Shown piece after piece: positions 37,649-46,885 of a stretch of 64,000 nt of DNA. The translations under genes were made by a program, and so were the position numbers. Each line of letters opens with the position of its first letter. Within the stretch, counting starts at the first letter, position 1. The notes beneath the pieces were generated by a model, which did not search any database, was not told the origin of the DNA, and saw only the letters and a list, made by a program, of their open reading frames with translations. The stretch comes from Microvirga tunisiensis (GTDB taxonomy: Bacteria > Pseudomonadota > Alphaproteobacteria > Rhizobiales > Beijerinckiaceae). The DNA lies in NCBI RefSeq assembly GCF_009296175.1, contig NZ_VOSK01000011.1, forward strand, positions 1-64,000, written 5' to 3'.

Positions 37649-37650
37649 TC

Positions 37651-38751
37651 TTATTTCTTCCCTAAACGATCCCGCAGGAAATCCGCGTGCTCCATTCCCG
37701 CCTGATGCGCGCCGATCTCCGTGATGCGAACCGGATCGACGGCCGAGATTTTGAGAATGAAGAAGAGGTTGCCGCCCAGACGCACCATCTCCCGCCAGTT
37801 GCGGCTCATCACGGCTTCCTTCTCCTCGGGCGTGAGGCCGAAGCGGTCGAGATAGGCGCTCTCGTTCTCCCGGAACGCCTCCCGATTGGCGGGAGTGCCG
37901 AGTCCCATGGCCATCTTGTTGATGCGGTATCCGCGAAGCGACCGCTTGCGATCGAACAGCGGCGTGTCCGGAATACGATCCGAGCTTGGGTCCTCGCCCA
38001 TCGGTTTCAACTCCCCAGTCGCGGCGCGATCTGCGCTCGTGTTGTCGTTCTTGAATCCGAGGAAGCGGAGCAAAGCCTCGGACACCTGCTCGGGCTGCTC
38101 CAGGAGGGACATGTGTCCGCTATCCTCGATCACGACGAGTTCGGCGTTCGGGATTACGGACGCCATCTCCTCATGTTGGGCGAGCGGGCTCCAGCGATCC
38201 TGACGCCCGACCATCACCAGGGTCGGGCAGGCGATGTTCGGAAGATGCGGCCGCACGTTCGGCCGGTTCAGGAGCGCCTGGATCTGCCTGTCATGCTGCT
38301 CGGGCGTAGCGCGCATGACCATGGCCTTGAGCGGAGCAAGCAGGGTCTGATCCTCGACCCGGCCTTCATGAAGCATCGGCGGCAGCCACCTGTCGGCGAG
38401 GGCTTCCATACCCTCGGCAAAGGCCAGATCGATCATGACCTGGCGCTTTGCTTCCTCCCCCTCCCGTCGAGCATCAACGCCCGTGTCGATCAGAGCGAGC
38501 TTCTCGATGCGCTCGGGAGCAAGACGCGCCATCTCCATGGCCACGCGTGCGCCCATCGAATGCCCGATTGCGATCAGAGTCCCGTCAGCGAGCGCCAGCG
38601 CGGAACGGGCCATGGCCTCGATGGAGGCGAGTTCCGAGAAATCCGCAATGCGGATGTCGGCATAGGGCTCGAGAGCCGTCCTTTGCGCCTCCCAGATGCT
38701 GGCATCGCAAAGGAGCCCCGGCAGCAATACGATGGTCGGCCTTTTGCTCAT
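37651..38751 (-). CDS. fusion protein: alpha/beta hydrolase + protocatechuate 4,5-dioxygenase alpha subunit (LigA)
   Basis: Residues 1-232 form an alpha/beta hydrolase with nucleophile Ser65 in GHSMG, Asp185 in GRQDRW and His213 in SGHMS, a complete triad. After a hydrophilic linker, residues 262-366 match LigA: LFDRKRSLRGYRINKMAMGL, NREAFRENESAYLDRFGLTPEEK and MVRLGGNLFFILKIS. LigA normally stands alone as a 110-140 residue subunit that shapes the LigB active site. Here it is covalently joined to a hydrolase that might release aromatic acids from esters or open a lactone product. The start ATG lies 49 bp from a conserved LysR-type operator. First gene of the operon. Confidence 0.9.
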   Translation of the reverse strand: MSKRPTIVLLPGLLCDASIWEAQRTALEPYADIRIADFSELASIEAMARSALALADGTLIAIGHSMGARVAMEMARLAPERIEKLALIDTGVDARREGEEAKRQVMIDLAFAEGMEALADRWLPPMLHEGRVEDQTLLAPLKAMVMRATPEQHDRQIQALLNRPNVRPHLPNIACPTLVMVGRQDRWSPLAQHEEMASVIPNAELVVIEDSGHMSLLEQPEQVSEALLRFLGFKNDNTSADRAATGELKPMGEDPSSDRIPDTPLFDRKRSLRGYRINKMAMGLGTPANREAFRENESAYLDRFGLTPEEKEAVMSRNWREMVRLGGNLFFILKISAVDPVRITEIGAHQAGMEHADFLRDRLGKK

Positions 38752-38800
38752 GTGTCCGTGTATCTCTCCTCCCGGCAGGCAAAGATGAGCCAGGGGTCAA

Positions 38801-38849
38801 AGATGAAGCAAATGGTTTATTTTGAAGGATTGATGAAAATCCTTCATGA
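38801..38849. promoter_or_regulatory. LysR-type operator, copy 1 (for the hydrolase-LigA operon)
   Basis: One of three closely matching 49-bp elements. It has the shared block ATGAAGCAAATGGTTTATTT and the dyad ATGAAAATCCTTCAT, which fits T-N11-A. The dyad is distal and the shared block proximal to the gene at 38751, as expected of a recognition site and an activation site. Confidence 0.75.
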
Positions 38850-38858
38850 GCCTGACGG

Positions 38859-39842
38859 TTACTGCTTCGGAATACCGGCCTTTTCGATCACCGCCCGCCA
38901 TTTCTCGATATCAGAGCGAAGGCGCTCGCTCAGTTCGGCAGGAGTCTCGCTGCGGGCCTCGATGCCAAGATCGAGCAGGCGAGCCTTCACGTCGTCCGCC
39001 TTCAGAATGTCCTGCAGGGCCTTGTTCAGGGTGTCGATGATAGGCTGGGGCGTTCCCTTGGGGGCGAACAGGGCGTTCCACGATGTCACGTCGAAGCCCT
39101 CGATCCCGGACTCCCGCACGGTCGGAACGTCGGGCATGGCGGCGGAGCGGCGCGGCCCGGAGGACGCGATCGCCCTCACCTGCTTGCCCTCGAGCCCCGA
39201 CTTCACGGCCGCCTGGCTGTCGATGAGCAGATGGGTATCGTTCCTGAGCAGGGAGACCAGCGCATCGGGCGTGCTGCGGAACGGCACATGGACCAGATCG
39301 ACTCCTGCCTCCGACTTGAAGAGAACCGAGGAGAGGTGCTGGCTGCTGCCGACCGCGACCGTGGCGACGTTCAGCGTTCCTGGCTTGTCCTTCGCCTGCT
39401 GAAGGAAATCCTTGAGACTCTTGAAGTTCGAGTCCGCATTGACGACGAAGAGGAAGTCGAACGTGCCGAGGGTGGAAACCGGGACGAAGTCGGACTGCGG
39501 ATCGAACGGGAGCTTGGCGAAAAGCGGCACGCTGATCGCGGTGCCGTTCGTCAGCATGGTCAGGGTGTATCCATCAGGAGCGCCCGAGAGTGCGGCTCGG
39601 GCCGCCGTGATGCCGCCGGCTCCCGGCATGTTCTCGACGATGAAGCGCTGCCCGAGGTTCTCGCTCAGCTTTTCGGACACGATGCGGATCGTGATGTCGG
39701 CCACGCCGCCGGCTCCGAAGGGAACCACCACTTTCACGGGGCGCGTGGGATAAGCCGGCTGCGCCTGCACAGGAGCGGATGCTCCGAGGCCCGCCACCAT
39801 GGCGAGAGCCAGCAGAGATCGTCTCGTGACCGTTCCGAACAT
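38859..39842 (-). CDS. TctC/Bug-type solute-binding protein, second orphan copy
   Basis: The predicted 327-residue protein starts at the ATG at 39842, preceded by GGGAGAA. A signal peptide (RRSLLALAMVAGLGASAPVQAQ) leads to the Bug motifs KVVVPFGAGGVADITIRIV and VENMPGAGGITAA. As with the other copy, no TctAB genes are present. It follows the LigI gene by 67 bp in what is probably one operon. The open frame extends upstream to 40082, but that is ligI in another frame. Confidence 0.9.
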   Translation of the reverse strand: MFGTVTRRSLLALAMVAGLGASAPVQAQPAYPTRPVKVVVPFGAGGVADITIRIVSEKLSENLGQRFIVENMPGAGGITAARAALSGAPDGYTLTMLTNGTAISVPLFAKLPFDPQSDFVPVSTLGTFDFLFVVNADSNFKSLKDFLQQAKDKPGTLNVATVAVGSSQHLSSVLFKSEAGVDLVHVPFRSTPDALVSLLRNDTHLLIDSQAAVKSGLEGKQVRAIASSGPRRSAAMPDVPTVRESGIEGFDVTSWNALFAPKGTPQPIIDTLNKALQDILKADDVKARLLDLGIEARSETPAELSERLRSDIEKWRAVIEKAGIPKQ

Positions 39843-39909
39843 GATGTGTTTCTCCCTGATCATTTCATGTGCTGCATCGCCGCCGCCGGCAGGTCTCGTG
39901 TCGCGGCTT

Positions 39910-40857
39910 TCAATCCGCAAAGCGGAAAAGGCGCGCCGGGTTTTCGACGAGAAGCTTGTGCTGAACAGCCGGATCCGGCGCGTAGAGCGGGATGAGATCG
40001 ACCAGATCGCCATCATCGGGCATGACCGGCACGTTCGGGTGCGGCCAGTCCGTTCCCCACAGGACGCGATCCGGCGCCGCATCGATCAGGGCCTTGCCGA
40101 ACGGAGCGACATCGTGGAAGGGCGATCCCGCGCGTGAAATGCGCTCAGGGCAGGTAACCTTGACCCAGCACTTCTCATCGCTCCGCACCAGATCGAGCAA
40201 CGCCACGAAGGCAAGCTGATCGAGGCCGAGGCCCGCATCCACGACGCCCATGTGATCGAGCACGTATGGAACGGGCAGCGCCATCAGCCTGGGTCTGAAG
40301 TCGGGAAGCAAGGTTGCGGGAAGATAGAGATCCACGTGCCAGTCGAGGGCAGCAATGCGCTCCACGATCCTGTCGAAGGAGGACATGTCGGGCGCCTTGC
40401 CGAGACGCGGCAGGAAGGTGAAGCGGCATCCGGTCATGCCCGCGTCGGCAAGGCGCCGGAGATCCTGGTCGCTGAACGTCTCATCCACGTTCGCGACGCC
40501 CTTGTAACGCCCGTTGCTCTGGGCGATGGCATCGGTCACGACCCGGTTGTCGCGTCCATGGGGCGTCGCGTTGACGATCACCGCCCGCTCGACACCGAGA
40601 CGATTATGCAACGCGCGGAACATCTCCAAAGGCGCGTCCGGTGGCGTATAGGGCCGCTCCGGCACATAGGGATAGCGCTCGTTAGGCCCGAAGATGTGAC
40701 AATGGGTGTCGCAGGCCTTCGGCGGCAGCTTGAAGGATGGAACGTGCGGATCGGGATGCGGAGGCGGGATCGTCGGCGCTGACGTCGTTCTGATGCACTG
40801 ACCTTCATGGAACGGGTTTGGCCGCCCATGAAATGCTTCAGCATTAAAATGAAGCAA
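39910..40857 (-). CDS. ligI: 2-pyrone-4,6-dicarboxylate lactonase (amidohydrolase)
   Basis: The enzyme hydrolyses the pyrone dicarboxylate to 4-oxalomesaconate. The barrel begins at CDTHCHIFGP with the HxH metal pair. VNATPHGRDNR, YVLDHMG and WGTDWPHPN match the LigI subgroup of amidohydrolases. The start is a puzzle. The only canonical in-frame start is the TTG at 40857, used here as the outer limit, but it lies inside a LysR-type operator. An ATC codon at 40794-40792, 7 nt after AAGG, may be the real start and would give a protein of about 294 residues. Confidence 0.88.
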   Translation of the reverse strand: MLHFNAEAFHGRPNPFHEGQCIRTTSAPTIPPPHPDPHVPSFKLPPKACDTHCHIFGPNERYPYVPERPYTPPDAPLEMFRALHNRLGVERAVIVNATPHGRDNRVVTDAIAQSNGRYKGVANVDETFSDQDLRRLADAGMTGCRFTFLPRLGKAPDMSSFDRIVERIAALDWHVDLYLPATLLPDFRPRLMALPVPYVLDHMGVVDAGLGLDQLAFVALLDLVRSDEKCWVKVTCPERISRAGSPFHDVAPFGKALIDAAPDRVLWGTDWPHPNVPVMPDDGDLVDLIPLYAPDPAVQHKLLVENPARLFRFAD

Positions 40858-40895
40858 ATGGTTTGTTTTTGGCTATTAGTGAATATACTTCATAT
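40847..40895. promoter_or_regulatory. LysR-type operator, copy 2 (between ligI and the LysR gene)
   Basis: Second 49-bp element: ATGAAGCAAATGGTTTGTTT followed by the dyad GTGAATATACTTCAT. It lies between the divergent ligI and LysR genes, with the dyad nearer the regulator, so it could both activate ligI and autoregulate the LysR gene. Confidence 0.75.
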
Positions 40896-40932
40896 ATTCC
40901 GACGAACCGAGCCTTTGCGTCCCCTTGAGCGA

Positions 40933-41904
40933 ATGAACCCGATGCGCATCGACTTTCTCGGCCTCCACGCCTTCGTCGCCATTGCCGAGCGCGGCAGCTT
41001 CCAGCACGCGGCGGCGCATCTCAATCTGTCGCAGACGGCCCTCAGCCACCGGATCCGCAAGCTCGAAGAGGACCTCGGCGTGAAGCTTCTGTCCCGGACG
41101 ACCCGCGAGGTCTCGCTGACCCAGGCCGGCCTCAATCTTCTGCCCAAGGTGAAGGAGACCATCGAAAGCCTCGCGGGCTCCCTGGACGAGCTCCGCCATG
41201 AGGGGCGCAGCCGCCAGGAAACCTTGTCGATCGGATGCCTTCCCACCATTGCATCCGGCCGCCTACCCAAGGCGCTGCGACGCTTCCAGGAGCGGCATCC
41301 GGATGTGATGCTCCGGATCTACGACAACTCCGCGACCGAGATCAGCTCTCTCGTCCATGACGGCACAATAGCCTTCGGTATCACCCTCGTGGCGGCGCAC
41401 CGCTGGGATTTCGACATCGAGATGCTGATCAAGGACCCATTCACGCTCGTCTGCCCCGAGGACCACCCCCTGGCCGCACAATCGGACGTGAGCTGGTCCG
41501 ATCTCACGGAGGAGCCTCTGATCAGGATCAGTCTCCAGACAGGCAATCGGATCATCATCGACGATGCGCTCGGAAGCCGCCGGGAAGCATTGAGTTGGCG
41601 CTTCGAGGTCCAGCACATTCAGACGGCGGTCGCCCTCGTCCGAGCCGGAGTGGCGCTCACCGTTATTCCCAGTCTCGCCTTCGATACGGTCGACGAGCGC
41701 GGGCTCAAACTGATTCCCCTGCGCAACCCGAGCGTCACCCGTCAGCTCGGCATCATCTCGAAGCGAGGCACCCCTCTCTCGCCACTCGCCGACGAGTTGC
41801 GCAAGCTCATCGTGCAGACATTCGCCGAACCCAAGCACAGGTCCTCGGCGGGACGGATCGACAAACCAGGCGGCAGAATGAAAAAAATTCATCAAAGCCC
41901 ATAA
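40933..41904 (+). CDS. LysR-family regulator of the protocatechuate 4,5-cleavage genes
   Basis: A 323-residue regulator with the N-terminal winged helix-turn-helix (LHAFVAIAERGSFQHAAAHLNLSQTALSHRIRKLEEDLGVKLL) and a C-terminal periplasmic-binding-like effector domain from about residue 95. The ATG at 40933 was chosen because it places the helix-turn-helix at the usual position; the open frame starts at 40807 inside ligI. The last few codons (MKKIHQSP) lie within a third operator copy. It probably responds to a pathway intermediate and activates the three flanking transcripts. LigR and GalR have the same role in other bacteria. Confidence 0.92.
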   Translation: MNPMRIDFLGLHAFVAIAERGSFQHAAAHLNLSQTALSHRIRKLEEDLGVKLLSRTTREVSLTQAGLNLLPKVKETIESLAGSLDELRHEGRSRQETLSIGCLPTIASGRLPKALRRFQERHPDVMLRIYDNSATEISSLVHDGTIAFGITLVAAHRWDFDIEMLIKDPFTLVCPEDHPLAAQSDVSWSDLTEEPLIRISLQTGNRIIIDDALGSRREALSWRFEVQHIQTAVALVRAGVALTVIPSLAFDTVDERGLKLIPLRNPSVTRQLGIISKRGTPLSPLADELRKLIVQTFAEPKHRSSAGRIDKPGGRMKKIHQSP

Positions 41905-41924
41905 ATAAACCATTTGATGCACCC
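41876..41924. promoter_or_regulatory. LysR-type operator, copy 3 (in front of the oxalomesaconate genes)
   Basis: The same 49-bp element in opposite orientation: the dyad ATGAAAAAAATTCAT lies left and the AAATAAACCATTTGATGCA block lies right, so the order faces the rightward genes. The left half overlaps the 3' end of the LysR coding sequence. Confidence 0.75.
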
Positions 41925-42000
41925 ATACGGCTGATGCACCCTGCCGGCGATCCATTCACCAGCAGGTGGGAGACGGACCATTCAGCCTCGCATTCCTTGC

Positions 42001-43089
42001 ATGATCCTTCGGGGCGGCACCTCCAAGGGTGCCTATTTCCTGGCAGACGATCTTCCGTCCGATCCCGCGCAGCGTGACGCGCTTCTGCTGTCGATCATGG
42101 GATCGCCGGACCCGCGCCAGATCGACGGCATGGGCGGCGCTCATCCGCTCACGAGCAAGATCGCCATCGTGTCCAGGTCCAAGCGTCCGGATTGCGATGT
42201 GGACTTCCTCTTTGGCCAAGTTGTCGTCGACAAGCCCAAGGTGGACGTCACGCCGAATTGCGGAAACATCCTGGCCGGCATCGGGCCGTTCGCCATTGAG
42301 CGCGGCCTCGTCCCGGTTCAGGGTCCGGTCACGCAGGTGCGCGTCCATACGGTGAATACCGGAACGATTGCCGAACTGAGCGTCCAGACGCCTGGCGGTC
42401 ATGTGGCCTACGGTGGCGATGCCCGCATCGATGGCGTGCCGGGTACCGCCGCGCCCATCGCCGTCGAGTTCCTCGATGCCGCCGGCTCCGTCTGCGGCTC
42501 GCTCCTGCCGACGGGGAATGCCGTCGATCACGTCGCAGGTGTCGACGCGACCCTGATCGACAATGGCATGCCCGTCGTGGTGCTCGAGGCGGCTTCGGTC
42601 GGTCGAACCGGATACGAACCCCGCGACGTGCTCGACAAGGATACGGAACTGAAGGCGCGGCTCGAGGAAATCCGCCTCGAAGCGGGCAGGCTCATGGGGT
42701 TGGGCGATGTCTCATCCAAGGTCGTGCCCAAGATGGCGCTGGTCGCGCCGCCGCAAGCAGGCGGGCATGTCTGCACCCGCAGCTTCATTCCCCACGAATG
42801 CCACGCCTCCATCGGGGTCTTCGCCGCCGTGACGGTCGCCACCGCCTGCGTGCTGCCGGGATCTCCAGCGGCCCGTGTCTCCAAGATCCCGCCCGGACGC
42901 GAGAAGACGCTTTCGGTGGAGCACCCGACCGGTGAGTTCAGCGTCGTGATCGAAGTCGGCGGAACCGAAGAGAATCCGGTCGTGGAGAGGGCCGGTCTCC
43001 TGCGGACCGCGCGCCTGCTCTTCGAGGGCTATGCCTTCGCGCACGAAGCCCTGGCGCATTCGCTCGAGGCCGGCCGCGACGCCGCCTGA
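42001..43089 (+). CDS. galD: 4-oxalomesaconate tautomerase (PrpF/GalD family)
   Basis: At least 362 residues of a PrpF-fold isomerase that converts keto and enol forms of 4-oxalomesaconate. It has RGGTSKGAYFLADDLP at the N-terminus, NCGN (catalytic-Cys region) near residue 87, and a second Cys segment CHASIGVFAAVTVATA. The ATG at 42001 has no ribosome-binding sequence. The in-frame codons just upstream encode IQPRIPC, which fits the first strand of the family, and an ATT at 41980 follows GGGAG by 7 nt. Initiation at that ATT is therefore plausible. The first gene of the operon galD-galB-ligK-dehydrogenase. Confidence 0.9.
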   Translation: MILRGGTSKGAYFLADDLPSDPAQRDALLLSIMGSPDPRQIDGMGGAHPLTSKIAIVSRSKRPDCDVDFLFGQVVVDKPKVDVTPNCGNILAGIGPFAIERGLVPVQGPVTQVRVHTVNTGTIAELSVQTPGGHVAYGGDARIDGVPGTAAPIAVEFLDAAGSVCGSLLPTGNAVDHVAGVDATLIDNGMPVVVLEAASVGRTGYEPRDVLDKDTELKARLEEIRLEAGRLMGLGDVSSKVVPKMALVAPPQAGGHVCTRSFIPHECHASIGVFAAVTVATACVLPGSPAARVSKIPPGREKTLSVEHPTGEFSVVIEVGGTEENPVVERAGLLRTARLLFEGYAFAHEALAHSLEAGRDAA

Positions 43090-43119
43090 TTCGACCATCC
43101 TTTCTCTACTGAGGCTCTT

Positions 43120-43842
43120 ATGACTCCTGGAAAGACCGGACTTGTCGTCACCGCCCATCCCGGCGACTTCGTGTGGCGCGCAGGCGGCGCCATCGCCCTG
43201 CATGCAAAGAAGGGCTATCGCATGAAGATCGTCTGCCTCTCCTTCGGCGAGCGCGGCGAGAGCCAGTGGGCCTGGAAGAAGGGTGACGTATCGCTCTCGG
43301 ACGTGAAGGCGCAGCGGCGCGAGGAGGCCGAGCGCGCCGCCGGGACGCTCGGAGCCGAGATCGAGTTCTTCGATGCCGGCGACTACCCCCTCCACACCAC
43401 ACCCGAGATGCTCGATCGCCTCGTCGACATCTACCGCGAGCTCAAGCCGTCCTTCGTGCTCACGCACTCTCTGGAGGATCCCTACAACGTGGACCATCCC
43501 GAGGCGACGCGCTTCGCCCAGGAAGCCCGCATCATCGCCCAGGCGGCCGGCCACAAGCCGAACCCGGACCTCGCCTACAACGCGCCGCCGGTGTTCCTGT
43601 TCGAGCCGCACCAGCCCGAGCAGTGCAACTACAAGCCCAACGTGATCCTGAACATCGACGATGTCTGGGAGACCAAGCGCAAAGCCTTCGAGATTCTCGC
43701 CGCCCAGAAGCACCTGTGGGAATACTACACCCGCGTGGCCCTGAACCGGGGCATGCAGGGCGGCCGCAATTCCGGCCGCGCCATGACCTATGGCGAAGCC
43801 TATCAGCGAATCTTCCCCCAGATCGTCGAGGAATTGGCATGA
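43120..43842 (+). CDS. galB: 4-oxalomesaconate hydratase (PIG-L/GalB type)
   Basis: The 240-residue protein belongs to the PIG-L/LmbE zinc-hydrolase fold, with [13 protein letters not shown] near the N-terminus and [14 protein letters not shown] in the middle supplying metal ligands. In Pseudomonas gallate catabolism a PIG-L protein (GalB) hydrates 4-oxalomesaconate to 4-carboxy-4-hydroxy-2-oxoadipate. The flanking tautomerase and aldolase genes support the same role here. Its stop overlaps the aldolase start (ATGA). Confidence 0.85.
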   Translation: MTPGKTGLVVTAHPGDFVWRAGGAIALHAKKGYRMKIVCLSFGERGESQWAWKKGDVSLSDVKAQRREEAERAAGTLGAEIEFFDAGDYPLHTTPEMLDRLVDIYRELKPSFVLTHSLEDPYNVDHPEATRFAQEARIIAQAAGHKPNPDLAYNAPPVFLFEPHQPEQCNYKPNVILNIDDVWETKRKAFEILAAQKHLWEYYTRVALNRGMQGGRNSGRAMTYGEAYQRIFPQIVEELA

Positions 43843-44531
43843 AGCCCGTCGTCGTCACCAACACGCCTCGCATCGACCGCTCAGTGGTCGACCGCCTCGC
43901 GGAACTCGGCACCGCGACGACCCATGAGGCCATGGGGCGCATCGGTCTCATGAAGCCCTACATGCGGCCGATCTGGGCGGGAGCGCAGGTGGCCGGCAGC
44001 GCCGTGACGGTGCTGGCCCAACCCGGCGACAACTGGATGATCCATGTCGCCGTCGAGCAGTGCCAGCCGGGCGACATTCTGGTCGTCGGCGTGACCACCG
44101 ATAATACGGATGGCATGTTCGGCGATCTGCTGGCCACGTCCCTGAAGGCCAGGGGTGTGGTCGGCCTCGTTATCGATGCCGGCGTCCGCGACGTGAAGAC
44201 CCTGACCGAAATGGGCTTTCCCGTTTGGTCCCGTGCCATTTCCGCAAAGGGAACGGTGAAGGCGACGCTCGGATCGGTCAATGTCCCGGTGGTCTGCGCA
44301 GGCGCTCTGGTGAAGCCCGGCGACATCGTCGTTGCCGATGACGACGGCGTCGTGGTGGTTCCGCGCAAGGAGGCTGAAGCCATTGCGGTCGCGGGCGAGG
44401 CCCGCGTCGCCAATGAAGGCTCGAAGCGCGAGACCCTCGCCTCGGGCGTTCTCGGCCTCGACCTCTACAACATGCGCGAGCCGCTGGCGAAGGCGGGTCT
44501 GACCTATGTCGAATACAAGGATGAGGACTGA
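43839..44531 (+). CDS. ligK: 4-carboxy-4-hydroxy-2-oxoadipate aldolase (RraA-like)
   Basis: A 230-residue class II aldolase of the RraA/HMG aldolase fold. It cleaves the hydroxyoxoadipate to pyruvate and oxaloacetate. Family residues are seen in [32 protein letters not shown] (Arg/Asp active-site pair) and [15 protein letters not shown]. The ATG at 43839 overlaps the hydratase stop; the open frame upstream is the hydratase gene in another frame. It completes the lower 4,5-cleavage pathway. Confidence 0.9.
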   Translation: MKPVVVTNTPRIDRSVVDRLAELGTATTHEAMGRIGLMKPYMRPIWAGAQVAGSAVTVLAQPGDNWMIHVAVEQCQPGDILVVGVTTDNTDGMFGDLLATSLKARGVVGLVIDAGVRDVKTLTEMGFPVWSRAISAKGTVKATLGSVNVPVVCAGALVKPGDIVVADDDGVVVVPRKEAEAIAVAGEARVANEGSKRETLASGVLGLDLYNMREPLAKAGLTYVEYKDED

Positions 44532-44567
44532 CGGTTTCGTCAGCCTCATGAGGAGCGGTGGAACCAC

Positions 44568-45386
44568 ATGAGCCTTGAGATTACCTTCATCGGCTATGGA
44601 GAAGTCGGACAGCTCTTCTCCCGTCAGCTCGCGACCAAACCGGGCGTGAGGATCACGGTCTATGACATCCTCTTCGACGATCCCCGGAAAGGATCGGAGC
44701 TGCGGCAGCGGGCGTCGGGGACCAGCGTTCATGCGGACGACAGCGTCGCCGATGCCTGCCGCGGAGCCGACATCGTGATCTCTGCCGTAACGGCTGATTC
44801 CGCCGTTACAGCGGCAGCACAAGCTGCCGCGCATCTCAGGCCGTCGCAGATCTATGTCGACCTCAACTCCGTCTCTCCCGCAACCAAGGAACAGGTGGCT
44901 GGTCCGGTCAGGCAAAGCGGCGCGGACTTCGTCGAATTTGCCGTCATGGCTCCTGTGAAGGAGCCTGGAATCGAGGTCCCGATCCTGAGCGGTGGCGAGC
45001 GGGCCGAAGAGGTCTCGGCTCGCCTGAACGAACTCGGCATGAAGATTACTCCGGTCAGCACTGGGATCGGAACGGCTTCCGCCACGAAGCTGTGCCGCAG
45101 CATCGTCATCAAAGGCATGGAGGCTCTCATGGTCGACTTCACGCTCGCATCGGAACGGGCCGGCGTTGCGCCTGCCGTCCTGGCGAGCCTGAAAGCCTCC
45201 TATCCCGGCATGGACTGGGAGAACGTGGCGAAGGTCATGATGTCCCGCGTCAGGCAGCACGGGGTCCGGCGCGCCGCGGAGATGCGGGAGGCCAGCCGGA
45301 TGATCGATGAACTGGGCCTCGACGGCTCTCTCGCCAATGCCATCGCCGACCGCCACGAGAGTTTTGCCAAGGCAAACGAGACGTAG
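44568..45386 (+). CDS. NAD(P)-dependent 3-hydroxyisobutyrate-dehydrogenase-like protein with DUF1932 domain
   Basis: The 272-residue protein has an N-terminal Rossmann fold (FIGYGEVGQL) of the 6-phosphogluconate dehydrogenase type and a C-terminal helical domain like DUF1932 (SATKLCRSIVIKGMEALMVDFTLASERAGV). It follows the aldolase by 36 bp in the same operon. LigC, the Gfo/Idh-type dehydrogenase that normally makes 2-pyrone-4,6-dicarboxylate, is absent from the window. This protein may replace it, or may act on a hydroxy acid formed in a side reaction. The activity is not known. Confidence 0.75.
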   Translation: MSLEITFIGYGEVGQLFSRQLATKPGVRITVYDILFDDPRKGSELRQRASGTSVHADDSVADACRGADIVISAVTADSAVTAAAQAAAHLRPSQIYVDLNSVSPATKEQVAGPVRQSGADFVEFAVMAPVKEPGIEVPILSGGERAEEVSARLNELGMKITPVSTGIGTASATKLCRSIVIKGMEALMVDFTLASERAGVAPAVLASLKASYPGMDWENVAKVMMSRVRQHGVRRAAEMREASRMIDELGLDGSLANAIADRHESFAKANET

Positions 45387-45454
45387 GTTCGGCCGAGCAT
45401 CTGGAACTGGCCCCCGTCCCTCGCCTTGAGCACCACCTCTAACACCCCTCCACG

Positions 45455-45542
45455 TCATGGCCGGCCTTGTGCCGGCCATCCCGATTGTGTGAAGCGCCAC
45501 GCCTGCCTTAATCGGGATCACCGGCACAAGGCCGGTGATGAC
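45455..45542. repeat. long inverted repeat with CCGGCCTTGTGCCGG core (REP-like)
   Basis: Two arms of about 32 bp (45455-45486 and 45511-45542) pair around a 24-bp spacer. The four differences between them, ATGG/CCAT against ATCA/TGAT, are compensatory within each arm, because each arm is also a small hairpin around CCGGCCTTGTGCCGG. Elements of this style are common between convergent genes in Rhizobiales. It lies between the converging dehydrogenase and pobA genes and may end both transcripts. Confidence 0.75.
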
Positions 45543-45570
45543 AGACGGAGCGGCAATCCAGATGAGACCA

Positions 45571-46779
<1,209 letters not shown>

Positions 46780-46885
46780 TCACTTCGGGACACGATGAAC
46801 CCCGCCCGCCGAACGCCCAATAGACAAAGCGAGCATCGGATTGGACAATTCGAACATTCCGCCGGACATAAAGGATAGGGCAGTC

